From Xylaria sp. FL1777 (taxonomy: Eukaryota; Ascomycota; Sordariomycetes; Xylariales; Xylariaceae): 64,000 nucleotides of DNA. Location of the stretch: NCBI GenBank assembly GCA_022578965.1, contig MU400529.1, positions 124,001 to 188,000 of the forward strand, in the 5' to 3' direction. Under the pieces are notes generated by a model. That model was not told where the DNA came from. It did no database searches and saw only the letters and a list, made by a program, of their open reading frames with translations. The first letter of the stretch is position 1; every line of letters starts with the position of its first letter. This document shows positions 46,560-57,993 of this stretch, piece by piece. A program made the position numbers and the translations under genes.

Positions 46560-47585
46560 TTATACGTCTTCCCTGAATATAGACCTTCTCTCTGCGATTG
46601 ATGTTGGACTATCATGCGGCGGGCCGCCGGCAGCTCCGGCAGAAGCGGCCTTGTGCGTGTCAATGGGTCTCGGACTAACACCTCTCAAGCTCAAGTTACT
46701 GGGTTCGGCAGCTGAGTCATCGAAAGGATTATGCTGTCCTCCCCCCGTAGTAGAGGGTCTACCATGAGGTACTTCGAGACCACTAGAGGGACGTGGGTTG
46801 GGATTGCGCCCTCTATTCTCGTCCACGCCGTCGCCGGCAAGATTCATCTGGTATCCAGATCCCGAGTAGGGACCGTCTGTACGACCATGACGCCCTCTGT
46901 CTTCGAGTTCCTGCTCCTCAGGGTAGTATGCGCCGCCATAGGTTTCGTGGCCGACGCGCGCGTCCCAGGCATCGTCCGGGTCAAGAGGTCCGAAGCCGCG
47001 GTGGCCGGCGGGGGCGCTGGACTGCTCGTATGCGCCGGCTGCCGAGCGCGGGTTCTTGAGTGACTGGAATCGGTCACTTATCCACCCGCGGACGCCACCG
47101 GACCTGGGCTGCGGGGCTCCATAGGCCGACTGGTGCGAGGAGCGCGCGAAGGGGATGTAGGAGGATAGGGGCGGGGAGGGAAGCTGCGGAGTAGTATACA
47201 CATGTTAGCTCGATTGAAGTAACGATGACTCGCATAGAGTGCGTATGCCGATGTCAGGGGTAAGCAGGCAAGGGAGAAAGGAAAAGCGTATTTGGTATTT
47301 TGGTGTTCTTGGCTTAGATATCGACTCTGATTGGGACAGCCTAATGATGCGGGAAAGGCGATGACCGAGGTGGTGAAGTGAAGTGAAGCAATGATATGAT
47401 GCGGTGAAGCCCCGGGATTGTGAGACAAGCATCATGCGCGACATGGAAAGAAGGCGACGGCAGATAGATAGACGTACCCCCAAGCGTCTTGCGCGCAGTT
47501 GCGTGAAGACGACCCAGCCGATAGCAGCGACAACTACCAGGACGACGAGGACGATGAAGAAGGTCCCCACGGCGCTGACAGCCAT
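46560..47585 (-). CDS. Fungal single-pass membrane protein of unknown function
   Basis: Two exons (47478-47585 and 46560-47183; intron 294 nt, GTACGT...CGCAG) join in phase to 243 residues. The N-terminus is one membrane helix (FFIVLVVLVVVAAIGWVVF, about residues 9-27) followed by RARRLG-LPSPPLSSYIPF. The remainder is hydrophilic and disordered, with SAAGAYE, GFGPLDPDDAWDARVG, YYPEEQELE, NPFDD and AEPSNLSLRGVSPRP. NPFDD and similar acidic motifs suggest endocytic or trafficking interactions, but this is inference. I recognise the pattern as a conserved filamentous-fungal protein, sometimes labelled acid phosphatase-like in annotations without a phosphatase motif; no catalytic residues are present here. 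Confidence 0.75.
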
Positions 47586-48195
47586 CTTTGGACTTCAGGT
47601 GAGACTCCAGGCGAGAACTCCAGGCGAGATCGACAACGGGGAGAGGCGGACGAGCGGGCAGGCAGGCGAACGGACGGATGCGCGGTATTCGCGTGGGCTC
47701 GTGGTGGAGAGCCCCGAGCGGTGGGCAGACCGGGAGAGATGGATGGTTCACCGCACGCTACGTCGTACCTATACTAGATAGTCTAGACTAGGCACCTACT
47801 ATCCACGCGATGTTGGAAAGAAGGGGGTCGGCTTGGTCGATGGTATGACACGGCACTGGGGGGGGGGGGTGTGGGATGGTGATCGGATCGTCAGGTGTGT
47901 TGTCTGTCTGACCAACGACAATGTCTAGTTATGCATCTGCGATGTTGGTTTGGTCCGTTGCTGGAGGCTTACATGATCCAACTTACACTAGGTAGGTTAG
48001 TCTAGTGGTCAAAGTATCTAGTCTAAGAGCCCCTAAGGTTATTGCTATAGCCTATACGTATACGTACGTAGGTTAGGACTTCCATTCCTTCCAATTGGAT
48101 TACCAACACACCACATGAAGGTATGTTACCTAGGTGCAGTGCTACATAGGTAAATACCTATCTGGGTAGGTACCCCTACCTTGGTATGCGAAAGC
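47586..48195. other. Intergenic, left of MITE
   Basis: It contains a run of 12 G at 47858-47869 and several CCTAGG/GGTACC-type palindromes between 47765 and 48180. No coding frame is supported. Confidence 0.5.
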
Positions 48196-48386
48196 TATCC
48201 CTTTGACTGCCGTTTCAACTCCAATACATAAAAAGTGGAACAGCGGGACCTCTTGCATAAACAGATAATCCAATGAAATGATAATATAATACTCGGATAA
48301 TTGTATTATTGGATTATTTTCTTATGCAAGGAGTCCCGCTGTTCCACTTTTTATGTATTGGAGTTGAAACGGCAGTCAAAGGGATA
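48196..48386. mobile_element. Foldback MITE (mariner-like, TA target)
   Basis: 191 bp made of two long inverted arms, 48196-48260 and 48322-48386. They match over 65 bp with two mismatches and pair more loosely further in. The element starts TATCCCTTTGACTGCC and ends with the reverse complement, so it is flanked by TA, as for Tc1/mariner-type insertions. There is no coding capacity. It would fold into one hairpin with an A/T-rich centre, which can also be transcribed into dsRNA. The family is not recognised. Confidence 0.85.
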
Positions 48387-49442
48387 AGAATGTATTTCTG
48401 AGCTACAAATAAGCCACCTTGTCAAGAGAGGACCTCAACTCCACTAAATTTAGTACACTAACGGTATCAGTCTACATGTATAAAGTACAAATACTACGTA
48501 GTATGGTACCGGTAAGGTCAAATCCCTTCCCGACGCCAATGCAGAGCACAGGCCCCACTTCCGTCCGAGTGACGTGACGCTCCGTACCCAAGGTAAGTAT
48601 ACCACTCCCCTACTACCGGTATATAATTCATGCAAACAGACTGCCGGAAGTCAGTGCAGTACCGTAGCGTAGGTACGCATAGTGTCGATTAAAAAAAAAA
48701 AAAAAAAAAGGTAACCACCAAAAGGGCAGTGTTTAGTACGTACGTAACCTACATGCCTAAGGTAAGTAGGTACATATCTAGCAAAGGTGATGATGATGCG
48801 TCGTACAGTAACGATGGATTCAATTGTCTCACTCCGCCAGCCTATCAGCGCCACCAAGCCACGATGCATTGAATCAGCCCTCTGTATGTCTCACCCACGG
48901 AGGGGAAAAGTCGGACGCAAAATCTGCCTCGTGACTCTCTCTATTTTCCCCCTGATACCTACTCTAAGCATCTGGTTGCGGCTTTGCTTTTTGTACCTTC
49001 CGAAGAAGCCGTGCGAAGCCGTTTTCGTCATACGACGGCAAAGAGATCAACAACCGTCACCTTCAACATGTCATGATCTTGTACATATGTACGGGGTATG
49101 TATGATGTAGGCTTAAAGGGGGGCGAGATCCGCGTGTATGCATTGCGGAGCTGAAAGCTGGTTGCAACCGTGACCTTTTGGAGAATTAGATGCTCTATTC
49201 TAGACTAGATCTTCCTCCCCCCGATTCGCCACGATGGTGTGTGTCTGATGATTAACGGCTACCCTTAAGTGTTCTATCGAAATGCCCTATTGTAAACAAC
49301 TCTCGCTCTCTCACTCTATCCCCTTGCCCACTTTCTCCAGCCGGAAAGACGATTGGGTCGTCGACTCTAAGGCGTGAAATCCAATTTTTAAGTCATCCCT
49401 CGGACGCTGGGATGTATGCATTGTACCTAAACGTCATTTATT
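48387..49442. other. Intergenic, right of MITE
   Basis: Contains poly-A (48691-48709) and several GGTAAGTA and GTAGGTAC motifs. Open frames such as 48787-49110 have no domain. Confidence 0.5.
48691..48709. repeat. Poly-A tract (19 A)
   Basis: An uninterrupted run of A, preceded by GTGTCGATT and followed by GGTAACC. It is not associated with a recognisable retroposed gene. Confidence 0.8.
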
Positions 49443-51027
49443 TTATTCGTAGCACAAGTCCCAGTGCCCCCCTTGTCTAGCAAAGCTCAGGCTGTCCACA
49501 TACTTGCTCAGCGTGCAGCGGCCTAGTGCATCGACGTCGCAGTTCTGCAGCGGGATCACTCTATCGTTGACAAGCACCCGCACGAACTCCTCCTCGATGC
49601 CATAGCACTGCATCTTCTCCACGTACATCCTCGCCGCAAAGGGCACAGCCCAGCTGGCCCCGTAGCCCTTGCTCTTCTTCGGACTAGCCTTCGTCGTATT
49701 CGAGAGGGGGTCCGTGGCATTGTACAGACCCAGCGCACCAAACACACCTGACATGTCATTGTCGTGGCTGAAGTCTGCGTAAAGTATGCTATCGAGAGGG
49801 AAGCTCTTTCGGGAGCTGTCCAGGGTGGTATTCGTGCTCGTTGCATCGGCTACCGGCTGCCCCGTGAGCCTGGCAATCAGCTCATTGACAAAGCCAACCC
49901 CTTGTGTCGGACCCAACGGACTGCCGTTGGTATAGCCATACCACTTGCCTAACGTCTGGTAGTAGTCAAAACTATCCCACTCATCTTCCGTGAACAGACT
50001 GCAGAACGGAGACAGGTGGCCGTCAGTGTTGGCGACTGTCTCAAAAGGACATACGTCCATCAAGTGAATGATATCGGAATTTGACAAGTTAGCTCCGGCG
50101 AGATTCTTGTTGACCCGCTCTGCGATCGGCGGCACGAACGTGCTAACCCAGATGGCTTGGGCAGCGTTCCCGGTGTCTGGACCCTCTTTGAAAGCAGTGC
50201 AGGTCATCGGACTAAGTGTATTATTGAACCCTTCCACTTCAGGGAGTATGATCGGTTCGTAAGGGTATGCATCGGGGAATTTGGCCTTCTTGTCCGCCAA
50301 GCGCGCCTGATGAAAGCCTTGTGTCCAGTTCACCGCTGAGTCCACCACGCGCTGTTGGCCGGCACTTCTGACAAAGGGCGAGACATTCCTTGCCAGCTTC
50401 TCATACCGTCTGTAGAACTTGATGCCGGAATTGACCAGCTGTCGCTGTCCAAGGACCGTAAGCTGATCGGCACCAAGCGTGTACTTATAGTCTTTGATGA
50501 AGTTGTACTGTTCTCCGTAGGCCGTCACGTTGCCGTGTATGCGATCGAAGAGACTCGCGTACGACAAGCTCTTGCTTAGCGTGGGATCACGAGCCCCATG
50601 ACGCGATAGTATCTGCGCAAAAGTTACCTCGCACCCATTTGGGATATCGCTCGGGATCTCAGATGGCACTGTGAAAAAGGGCGCGTACTGGCCCCAAGCG
50701 TGGGAGATGGCTGGTTCACACCGGAAACCAGACTCCACATAGTCGCAGGAATGTCTTTTGCTCGTCCGTCTTACCCCAGGATTAGTTTGGCTGAGTGACA
50801 GGTGAGGGAGAGCTCTTGACCTACGTGAAGTTCACCCCGAAGATACCAATAATCGCCAAGAGCAGTGCAACCCCGGTGAGCCGGATGATCGATTTGTGCC
50901 TGTCCGCCCATGTCACGGCCCGTCTCAGGGTCTCCTCCCGGTTCCCGTTTTCAGGGAGAGCGCTGTAGTTGAACTGCTTCCGAGTCACTAAAGCAATGAG
51001 TCGGTCTTTTAAATCTGAAAGCGCCAT
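49443..51027 (-). CDS. Histidine acid phosphatase/phytase-like, type II membrane anchored
   Basis: Two exons (50825-51027 and 49443-50790; intron GTAGGT...CTCAG) join in phase to 516 residues. Residues 1-45 are charged and cytosolic, with one helix at about 48-67 (LTGVALLLAIIGIFGV) and no cleavable signal. The catalytic part begins CDYVESGFRCEPAISHAWGQY. It carries the histidine acid phosphatase motif RHGARDP (H132) and the second motif SHDND (H410, D411). It also has family cysteines and several N-glycosylation sites (NVTAY, NNTLS, NATDP). Fungal members hydrolyse phytate or other phosphomonoesters outside the cell. The uncleaved anchor suggests a surface or secretory-pathway enzyme; substrate specificity is not determined. 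Confidence 0.92.
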
Positions 51028-51593
51028 TATGGAATTAAGGATGAGGAAATTTCCTCCATTTCTACACGATGTGACGAACCTGATACAACTCCTGGCGTGA
51101 CAAAGAAATGAGCGCGCGCTATCGCCTGTTGTCTCACTTTGGGTTCCGGTAACCGATCTTGCCAGCCGCCAGCGGTCTGTCGGCGGCCCAATGACTTTCT
51201 ACGTTTCACATTCTATATACTTAGGTACCTACGAAGTACATACCCGCTATACTGATTGAGTTAGGATCTGAACAACAACAGAACATCAACACTGCATCAA
51301 ATGAAGACGGTAATCAATGTTTACGAATGATTCTTATTAGACGTTACGTTCGTTGCGCCATTCAGATTATCTACATCTTTTGGGCCCAGCCTATCTAAGC
51401 GGACGAGCTCATCGTCCAAACCGAGACCATGGTATCAGGAAACAATAAAAGCACCCCTCTATCTAGGCTCCATGCCAGAGCCTAATATCTTTCAACTCCA
51501 ATCATTGCTGGCCGCCACCTGGCGAGTGAGAAGATTAAATACGCTGATATCTCTTTACCGAACCATGATAAAACTCTATGCTACAGAATCGTA
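51028..51593. other. Intergenic, phosphatase promoter
   Basis: Holds TTAGGTACCTACG at 51221-51233, a member of the dispersed palindrome family. No gene is seen. Confidence 0.5.
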
Positions 51594-53024
51594 TTAAAAG
51601 GCAACACCCACGCTCTTGCGCTGCCGAAATTGGATGGGCTCTCGCAAGCCAAGAGGGCTTATCGACGGACCAGCCATAGTCCTTGGTGTTGTCACGTTGC
51701 TTGGTGACAGGCTTGTGGGTATAGTTTGTTCTTCAACGGACCAGTCGGAAACCGTACTCTCGCTGTCAAAGCTGGAACGACGGTTCGGTCCTGGGCGTGC
51801 TACTTGGTAGAAGCCCTCACCACCTAATATAGGTTTAGGGAGATTCGTAAGAGAATCAAGGCTAATTTCTTTCTTGTGCTCCGCGCCGGCGGGGAACAAC
51901 CAACTTGAGACCCTGGAAAATGACTTCTTCTTACGTAAAGGAGGGCGGAATCGAAGTGGTAACGGGGGTGGTGGAACTCGCCCTTCCATCTTTCGTGACG
52001 AGTTGGCCTGGTACCGTGTGCGAGTTGGCGGCTTGGTTGAAATGCTTTGCAGATGGTCTGAGCTCAGTCGCTCACTAAACGACGGAGCATTGGGAGGCAT
52101 GGCCGGTATCTCGGGCATAGGCTCCATTTCTGCCACAACAGTTAGGTCATTCTGCTGAAGAAACTTTTCGTTATGGTCAAGCCACAAACCTGGGTGCCCA
52201 TAAGCAGTAGAAGGCCTGCTATTGGAAAAGATACTCTGTCTCTCAACAATGTCGTCGATCTGCTCCTGCAACCTGTCTCGCTCTAGCATGGCATTGGCAA
52301 CTCTTTCTACCAAGTCCTCTACAATCGGCGACGGCGGTGATGGAGATGTGTAGAATCTCGTTCTCACAGGCTGAAGTCGCTGCGGCGTACTTGTATTCGA
52401 ACGAGGTGACTCGAACACAGAACTCCCGTTCACTGGCCGACGGGGTATACTAAACGACATTGACGAGTAACTTCGCTGGTGTGACATGGTAGGGCTATCT
52501 GAGTCACTGGGACTTGGGATAGTATAAGCACGCGGTGGCGGCGTCACAGGCGGGCTGGGATAACTAAGGTGAGGAAGGATGGGCGAGAGTTGCTTGTCAG
52601 ACAAGTTGAAGTTGAGCTCTAGCGGGTGAAAAGATGTTGGCCGAAGCTTAGATTGTGATGATGAACTGACGGGGAACTGAAAGGATTCTGAGTAGACGTG
52701 GCGAAAGTTGGATGGTCCCGATATACGCGGCCTGCGCGGTAACGAGGTATTAGATGACAACAATCGTTTTCCCACAGAGAATCTGTTCCATCCAGACCCT
52801 CGCCTCTTCCTCGGAGCCCGCTCCTCTCTAAATACTTCTGGAGTATTGCCTAGTGGCGCCGCACCGAGTCGCGGCATGGATGATGGTTCGTCGTAAATAA
52901 TAGAGAACGAAGTATTAAAACTATCATGGCTACGAGACTTCTCATCAACGGGGGAAGTCACGGACTCGCAGCACTGAGAAATACAATGGGACCACAAACT
53001 AAAAATCCCACTAAGTGCTTTCAT
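51594..53024 (-). CDS. Disordered fungal protein, function unknown
   Basis: Single-exon open frame of 476 residues with no membrane helix after the N-terminus. The sequence is Ser/Pro/Arg-rich and mostly disordered, with proline-rich SH3-ligand-like stretches (PSPPVTPPPRAY, RVPPPPLPLRFRPP). There is one probable helix or coiled coil around residues 235-262 (EDLVERVANAMLERDRLQEQ), and basic runs RPPLRKKKSFSR and KHKK-like segments. The first 20 residues contain a cysteine pair (SQCCES) that might be palmitoylated. The length and coding continuity across 1.4 kb argue it is real. I do not recognise the family. Proline motifs and Ser-rich arms suggest a scaffold or polarity-type protein, which is only a guess. 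Confidence 0.7.
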   Translation of the reverse strand: MKALSGIFSLWSHCISQCCESVTSPVDEKSRSHDSFNTSFSIIYDEPSSMPRLGAAPLGNTPEVFREERAPRKRRGSGWNRFSVGKRLLSSNTSLPRRPRISGPSNFRHVYSESFQFPVSSSSQSKLRPTSFHPLELNFNLSDKQLSPILPHLSYPSPPVTPPPRAYTIPSPSDSDSPTMSHQRSYSSMSFSIPRRPVNGSSVFESPRSNTSTPQRLQPVRTRFYTSPSPPSPIVEDLVERVANAMLERDRLQEQIDDIVERQSIFSNSRPSTAYGHPGLWLDHNEKFLQQNDLTVVAEMEPMPEIPAMPPNAPSFSERLSSDHLQSISTKPPTRTRYQANSSRKMEGRVPPPPLPLRFRPPLRKKKSFSRVSSWLFPAGAEHKKEISLDSLTNLPKPILGGEGFYQVARPGPNRRSSFDSESTVSDWSVEEQTIPTSLSPSNVTTPRTMAGPSISPLGLREPIQFRQRKSVGVAF

Positions 53025-54890
53025 GATGGTAGCTGCATGTCGAGCCAGCGGGAACGAATGGACGGCCAGCGGTTGGTTAGATAGGGAGGGAGAGATTTAC
53101 GAACGAGCGGGAAGATCATGGCGATTCCGGGGTATTAAAGCAGATTCACGGGAAGCCCTTCAAAAGTTACATTCGGTAGCGCACTTATTTCTATTAGGCT
53201 CGAAGCAGCCGAGCGGGCAAACGGCCTTCCCTGGGCCTCACATTGGGATGGCCTCAGATGAGGAGCGTCGACGATTTGGATGCATCGGTCCGCAGCTGTG
53301 ATAGGCTGTGGAGCTCAGGGCGTGGGCCAGTCGGCGCTTACGAACCGGGGTGTTTCTAAAGAGGCGATGGCTGGCGGCACACACCAGAGTGCAGGACCCC
53401 ACCACTTGTAAGATGACGGATGCCCTCTGAGCCAGTCCAATGTCTTGGAATGCCTTGGTTGCGTTTCCTGTAGGAGGGCTTAGGAGCCCACCTTGGCCCG
53501 TTTTCTGAGTTTTCTGTGGTCATCTCGCCACAACGCAACTGAAGGGTGTGTCTCGTGGGCCGCAAAGATTGGCCATCGCGTGTAGCATCTGGGGACTACC
53601 CGTAATGAACCGCGTAGCAGCATGTCTCTCGTCATCCCCGAAGCCGTTGGGTCGAGTGGACAAGATGCGTGCGTGGAAAATAGGACCTACCTAGACAGCA
53701 GCATCTCGCGTGGTGCAGACACCCACCGCGCCCGTAGGACCACACACTCTTCGTAACCATGACTTGCGCCCTGGCGTCGAGTGACCACAGCCCATCACCA
53801 GTGTCACAGATGACTGCCGTGTTGACGGTACCTGTGACGCCGGATTAGGTAGTGCGGCGACTTGGACCTCTAGGCTGTGCGTGCTTGCTGTGCATGCCTG
53901 CTGTGCTGGAGCAGTGGCTGTTGTTTGTTTTGGTTTGTTTTGTTTTCATTCGTATTGCCTGCAGCTACTATTAATATGCGGGATCTCGCGTCAAAGCAAA
54001 ATAACAGAAAACCGGGATCCAGTGTGTATGCGTATCTGCGTGCATGCACTGCGTATGTGTAGCCTCTGGGCAGAGTGTACGCATACAGTCCTCTCGGTAC
54101 GCGTACGCATGCGCTGTCATTGTTTAGATCTGGCCTCGTTTTGTTTTATTACTATTATTATCTCATACGATTTCATAGACAGCGACATTGTAGGGTCTCG
54201 AGGAAATATATTAAACGGCGAAGGAGACGAGGCAATGGGCGGCAACTGATACATCGATAGCCTGAAAGGAAATTTGCAAATGTGGACGAGAGAAAACAGC
54301 GTAACAGGGTCGCCGAAATGGATGGCCCGGGGACTCGCCCAGATGTTTCGTCTCGAATCGATGCAGACAATCACAGTGGCTCCAGCGTTAACTGCCCTGC
54401 CCTGCCAGGCTGCAAGGTACTCCCGTGTTCCCTTCCAGGTTGTTTCTGGCCTTTACTTAGTGTTCCTATCTAAATAGCTTAGTACCTTTTTGGTAGTATA
54501 GATAAGTGCATGCAGCTCGTGCAGGAGTACCTTACTTAGTAGGTAGGTACCTGTATACACCCACTGTAGGAGTGAAGGTAAAGAATTAGTGGCACTGGCT
54601 AAACTGCGGAAAGAACAGATATAGTGCTGTGATAGTGGATGTACCTATGTATATATAGAATAATAAATGGGTCCATATAGAGATTTCGAGGTGCCAAGGC
54701 TGAGAATTATTGATGACAGGTTGTTAACTCCATTTCGTTTCGTCAATGTAATTATTGGGAATCCAACCGTGACACAGTAGGCGCAGTTTCGCGTTGGCCT
54801 CGCTTCTCTCACCCAACTGCAATATTATTCTCAGCTCTTCGATTTCTTGCGCCTTGTAATTACTTAGTTGCCTGGAAAGACAAACAGGCC
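53025..54890. other. Intergenic, divergent promoter region
   Basis: About 1.9 kb. Alternating purine-pyrimidine TG/CA-rich stretches lie at 54020-54120, and TAGGTAGGTACCTG at 54540-54553. Open frames overlap each other and lack domains. Confidence 0.5.
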
Positions 54891-56230
54891 ATGCAAAACC
54901 CAAATGCTGGCCCAGGGGGTCCTGGAGGGCCTGGCGGTCCTGGTCCCAATGGGATGCCGATGCCCACGCCTCAGCAGATCCAGGCAATGCAGGCTCAGCT
55001 CGCTGCCGAAGCCCAGAAGCACGGCATGACCGTCCCCCAGTTCGTCGAGCACATCAAGGCCCAGCGGATAGCCCAGATGCAGCAGATGCAGCAGAGACAA
55101 GCCGCCCAGGGAGGACCGCCCGGCGGCCCGCAAGGAGGTCCTCAGGGACAGCCAGGACAGCAAGGACAGCCAGGGCCGCCGCCGCCGGGCATGCGACCTG
55201 GCATGCCTCCTCCGGGCCAGCCTCAGCCTATCAGACCCGGGCCGCCGAACCCCGTCGCCATCGTGCTCGCCAACTTCCTGCGCAGCCAACCCCTCAAGCC
55301 GCGAACCTGCATCATGAACGGAGAGCGAAAGGACATGTTCAGAGGTGCGTTTCGACCTTGTCTGGTCACGTCAACAAGCCTTGCCGATTCATCGTCTAAT
55401 GTGTGGTAAACAGTCAAGCGAGCTCTGCGCGCGCTTCAATCCCCCGCCTACGCCAAGCTCCGAGCTAAGAACCCTGCGCTGCCCGAGATCAAAGACCGCG
55501 CATCTCTCGAGAACACCTTCAAACTTCTCCCCATGTCCATGCTGGCACTGCGAGTCACCAAGGTCGACCCCCACGAAGGACACAACCATGCGCCTCCCAA
55601 GAAAGCGAAGCGCCAAAAAGGTCTATGGACTGTTCGAGTAGAGCCTCAGCAGGAGGCTGGCGATGACATGTACTACGTATGGTTGTACGAAGGCAGCCAG
55701 GTTATGCGCAAGGTCTACGCCGCTCTCGCCCTCGTGTTGATATTTACCGTCGTCCTGTACCCCCTGTGGCCCTTAGTGCTACGACAGGGTGTTTACTATC
55801 TTAGCTGGGGTTTCTTAGGACTGCTCGGTCTCTTCTTCCTCATGGCCATTTTCCGCGTTATCTTGTTCTGCATCACCTACTTCGTTACCCCTCCTGGATT
55901 ATGGTTATATCCCAACCTATGGGAGGATGTTTCCTTCATGGACAGTTTCCGACCCGTCTGGGCCTGGCACGAGGTGGGTATATCCGCTGAAGACATATGA
56001 GAAGATTACGAAAAAGACTAACACTCTCGCAGACTGCGAAGCCCAAGAAAAAGAAGAAGAAGAGCGCCGCGATGAACTCCGAGTCGGCTGCTCATTTCGC
56101 AGGCACGATAGGCGAGGCTGCTCCCGCTACTGCCATGACAACGGCAACCGAAACCCAGGTACAAACCGCTCCACAGCAGAGGACCGGTTACGTGGCGCCT
56201 CAGGTCGAGGAGCTCGGCGATGACGAGTAG
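54891..56230 (+). CDS. SEC62: Translocation protein SEC62
   Basis: Three exons (54891-55344, 55414-55973, 56033-56230) join in phase to 403 residues. The N-terminal 130 residues are Gly/Pro/Gln-rich, a filamentous-fungal extension. The Sec62 domain follows: VAIVLANFLRSQPLKPRTCIMNGERKDMF-RGVKRALRAL, then KGLWTVRVEPQQ...YYVWLYEGSQ. Two membrane hairpin helices (VYAALALVLIFTVVLYPLWPLVL and SWGFLGLLGLFFLMAIFRVILF) and WLYPNLWEDVSFMDSFRPVWAW complete it. The C-terminus has the lysine run KPKKKKKKS and ends acidic (EELGDDE). Sec62 joins Sec61 and Sec63 for post-translational import into the ER and can act in ER-phagy. Donors are GTGCGT and GTGGGT. Confidence 0.95.
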
Positions 56231-56517
56231 GCGTGAAGATTGCATCTAGTGAACTCGGCGTTGGAGGAGTTAGTTGGCTGGCTGGCTAGAGCATTTGGGC
56301 TGTAAACTAAGGGAATATCGCGAATAAAACATGCATAATCACTAAAAACAAGAAGAGAAGACCACCGATTTTTACAAACGGGTTCCCCTCTACCGGGTCG
56401 TGACTACATTAGTTTATTTATCATTAGGCAATTACAACGCCTTAAGCTAATCCTCTCTCTATATCCAGCGCCGACGACAGCCAACGAAAGCTTCTACCTC
56501 AAGTCGACAAGTCACCT

Positions 56518-57993
56518 TCAAGACGCGACAGAATGGGCCGTCCGCTCGTAATACCACACGGCGCCGGGGGTCTTGGCGCAGTTCGTAGGGAACGTGTTGT
56601 CAACGGGGACGCCCTGGACGCGCTGCACGCGGCCGTCGACATGGTAGTAGTACCACAGCTCGTTGAGAACAGTATATCCGTTGTCGGCGGAGCCCCTGCC
56701 GGCCCTGGTCTCGTTGTACCGGGGCCCCGCGCAGCCCACGTGAGGCACCTTGCCGAAGCGGCTGGTAAGCGCGGCCTCGATGGCCGACACCGAGTAGCCC
56801 GTGGAATTAGAGGGTCGGATGCCGCACTCGGCGAGCCACCGCCACGTCGGCAGCTGCCGGTAGTAGGCGGCCACCGTGCCGAAGAAGTCCACCACCTCCT
56901 CGTGCCGCGCGTACCCCGGCCCGTAGCACTCCGTGTCGAAGGTGCTGAAGCACGTTGCGTGCTTGCTGAACTCGTGCGCCCAGAGCTGCCAGCTTGGTTG
57001 GTTCTGGCCTATCCAGTACCTGTGGGGGGGTTGGGCGTCGGATTAGAAAAATGCACTTTTATATAGTTATAACTATATATATGCCGTCATGAGATTGCGG
57101 ATGTGGTGCAGGAAAAGGGGGGGTGGGATGTGAGGGATCGGGATTGGGATTGGGATTGAATTGTATCGTACTTGTTCATGAAGGCTAGTAAGTCGAATTT
57201 CCGGAACGCCTTGATGTAGTCGGAGATGGGCTCTCCCTTCCACGGCTTCACCGGCGTGCCCTGCGGCGTTCCGGTCGTGGTGTTTGGGTCCGGGAATGGG
57301 TCATATTGACGTCTAAGCGAGGAAGTAATTATATTAGCCAGCCGTCTTGTGCGGAGCAACACTTTTTGGCCGATTCTTTCACTGAGTCTTACCTTAAGTC
57401 GCAGTACTGCGTGTATGAGCCTTTTCAAACATGTGAGACTAATCCTCGAAGCTACGTCAGATGTGTTCTAGCTCGCATACCATTGCAGAAGTCTATCCGG
57501 TCCGGTCCGTCAGCCAATTGATATCTGGATTAAATCGTTGGTGTGGTCTAACTTACCTGGCCATAGGCCATGGATTGTCCACGAATCTTTGGGGAGCAGC
57601 TGGCCTTGCTTCTCAAGCCCTGTATAGGTATCCCAGAACTGAGTTTGCAACTACAAGCCGTCAGCACAGCTCAAGGTCTGATTGATTGTGTCAAGGGATC
57701 TACATCCCCTTCCTAACCATTAGGGAAACTTACGACGAGACCTCCATACGTCTCAGTACAGCACGTGTCAACGAGACCGGGCTGCGCTCCCGTAGAGCAT
57801 GAGAGCACGGGGTCGACTGCAATTGAAGGGAGAATTAGCTTTCAGGATCGCATCAATTCATGTCCAAACGAGAGTTTGTATGCCTACCGAGGTTGCATGT
57901 GTGGTTGGCGGTGCTCAATCCAGGATATAGACCGCCAAGGACGCCCTGGGAGAAGATGGCGAGAGCAAGGACTCGCTTTTGCGCGGCAGACAT
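56518..57993 (-). CDS. Secreted ribonuclease T2
   Basis: Seven exons (57888-57993, 57734-57816, 57557-57650, 57481-57492, 57393-57420, 57172-57312, 56518-57019) join in phase to 321 residues. The start at 57993 (MSAAQKR) gives a signal peptide with hydrophobic core VLALAIFSQGVLGGL. Both catalytic segments are present: CAS I SWTIHGLWP (H90) and CAS II HEFSKHATC (H170, E171, K174, H175), with many cysteines and N-glycosylation sites as in fungal T2 enzymes. The enzyme cleaves single-stranded RNA through 2',3'-cyclic phosphates in vacuole or medium. Exon 4 is only 12 nt (DFCN), directly after CAS I. The last intron is pyrimidine-rich. Length is somewhat above RNase T2 itself because of a C-terminal extension. 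Confidence 0.93.

Noticed and set aside
47858..47869. G-run as a telomere or G-quadruplex element
   Set aside because: A single homopolymer run without repeat units; there is no TTAGGG array anywhere in the window.
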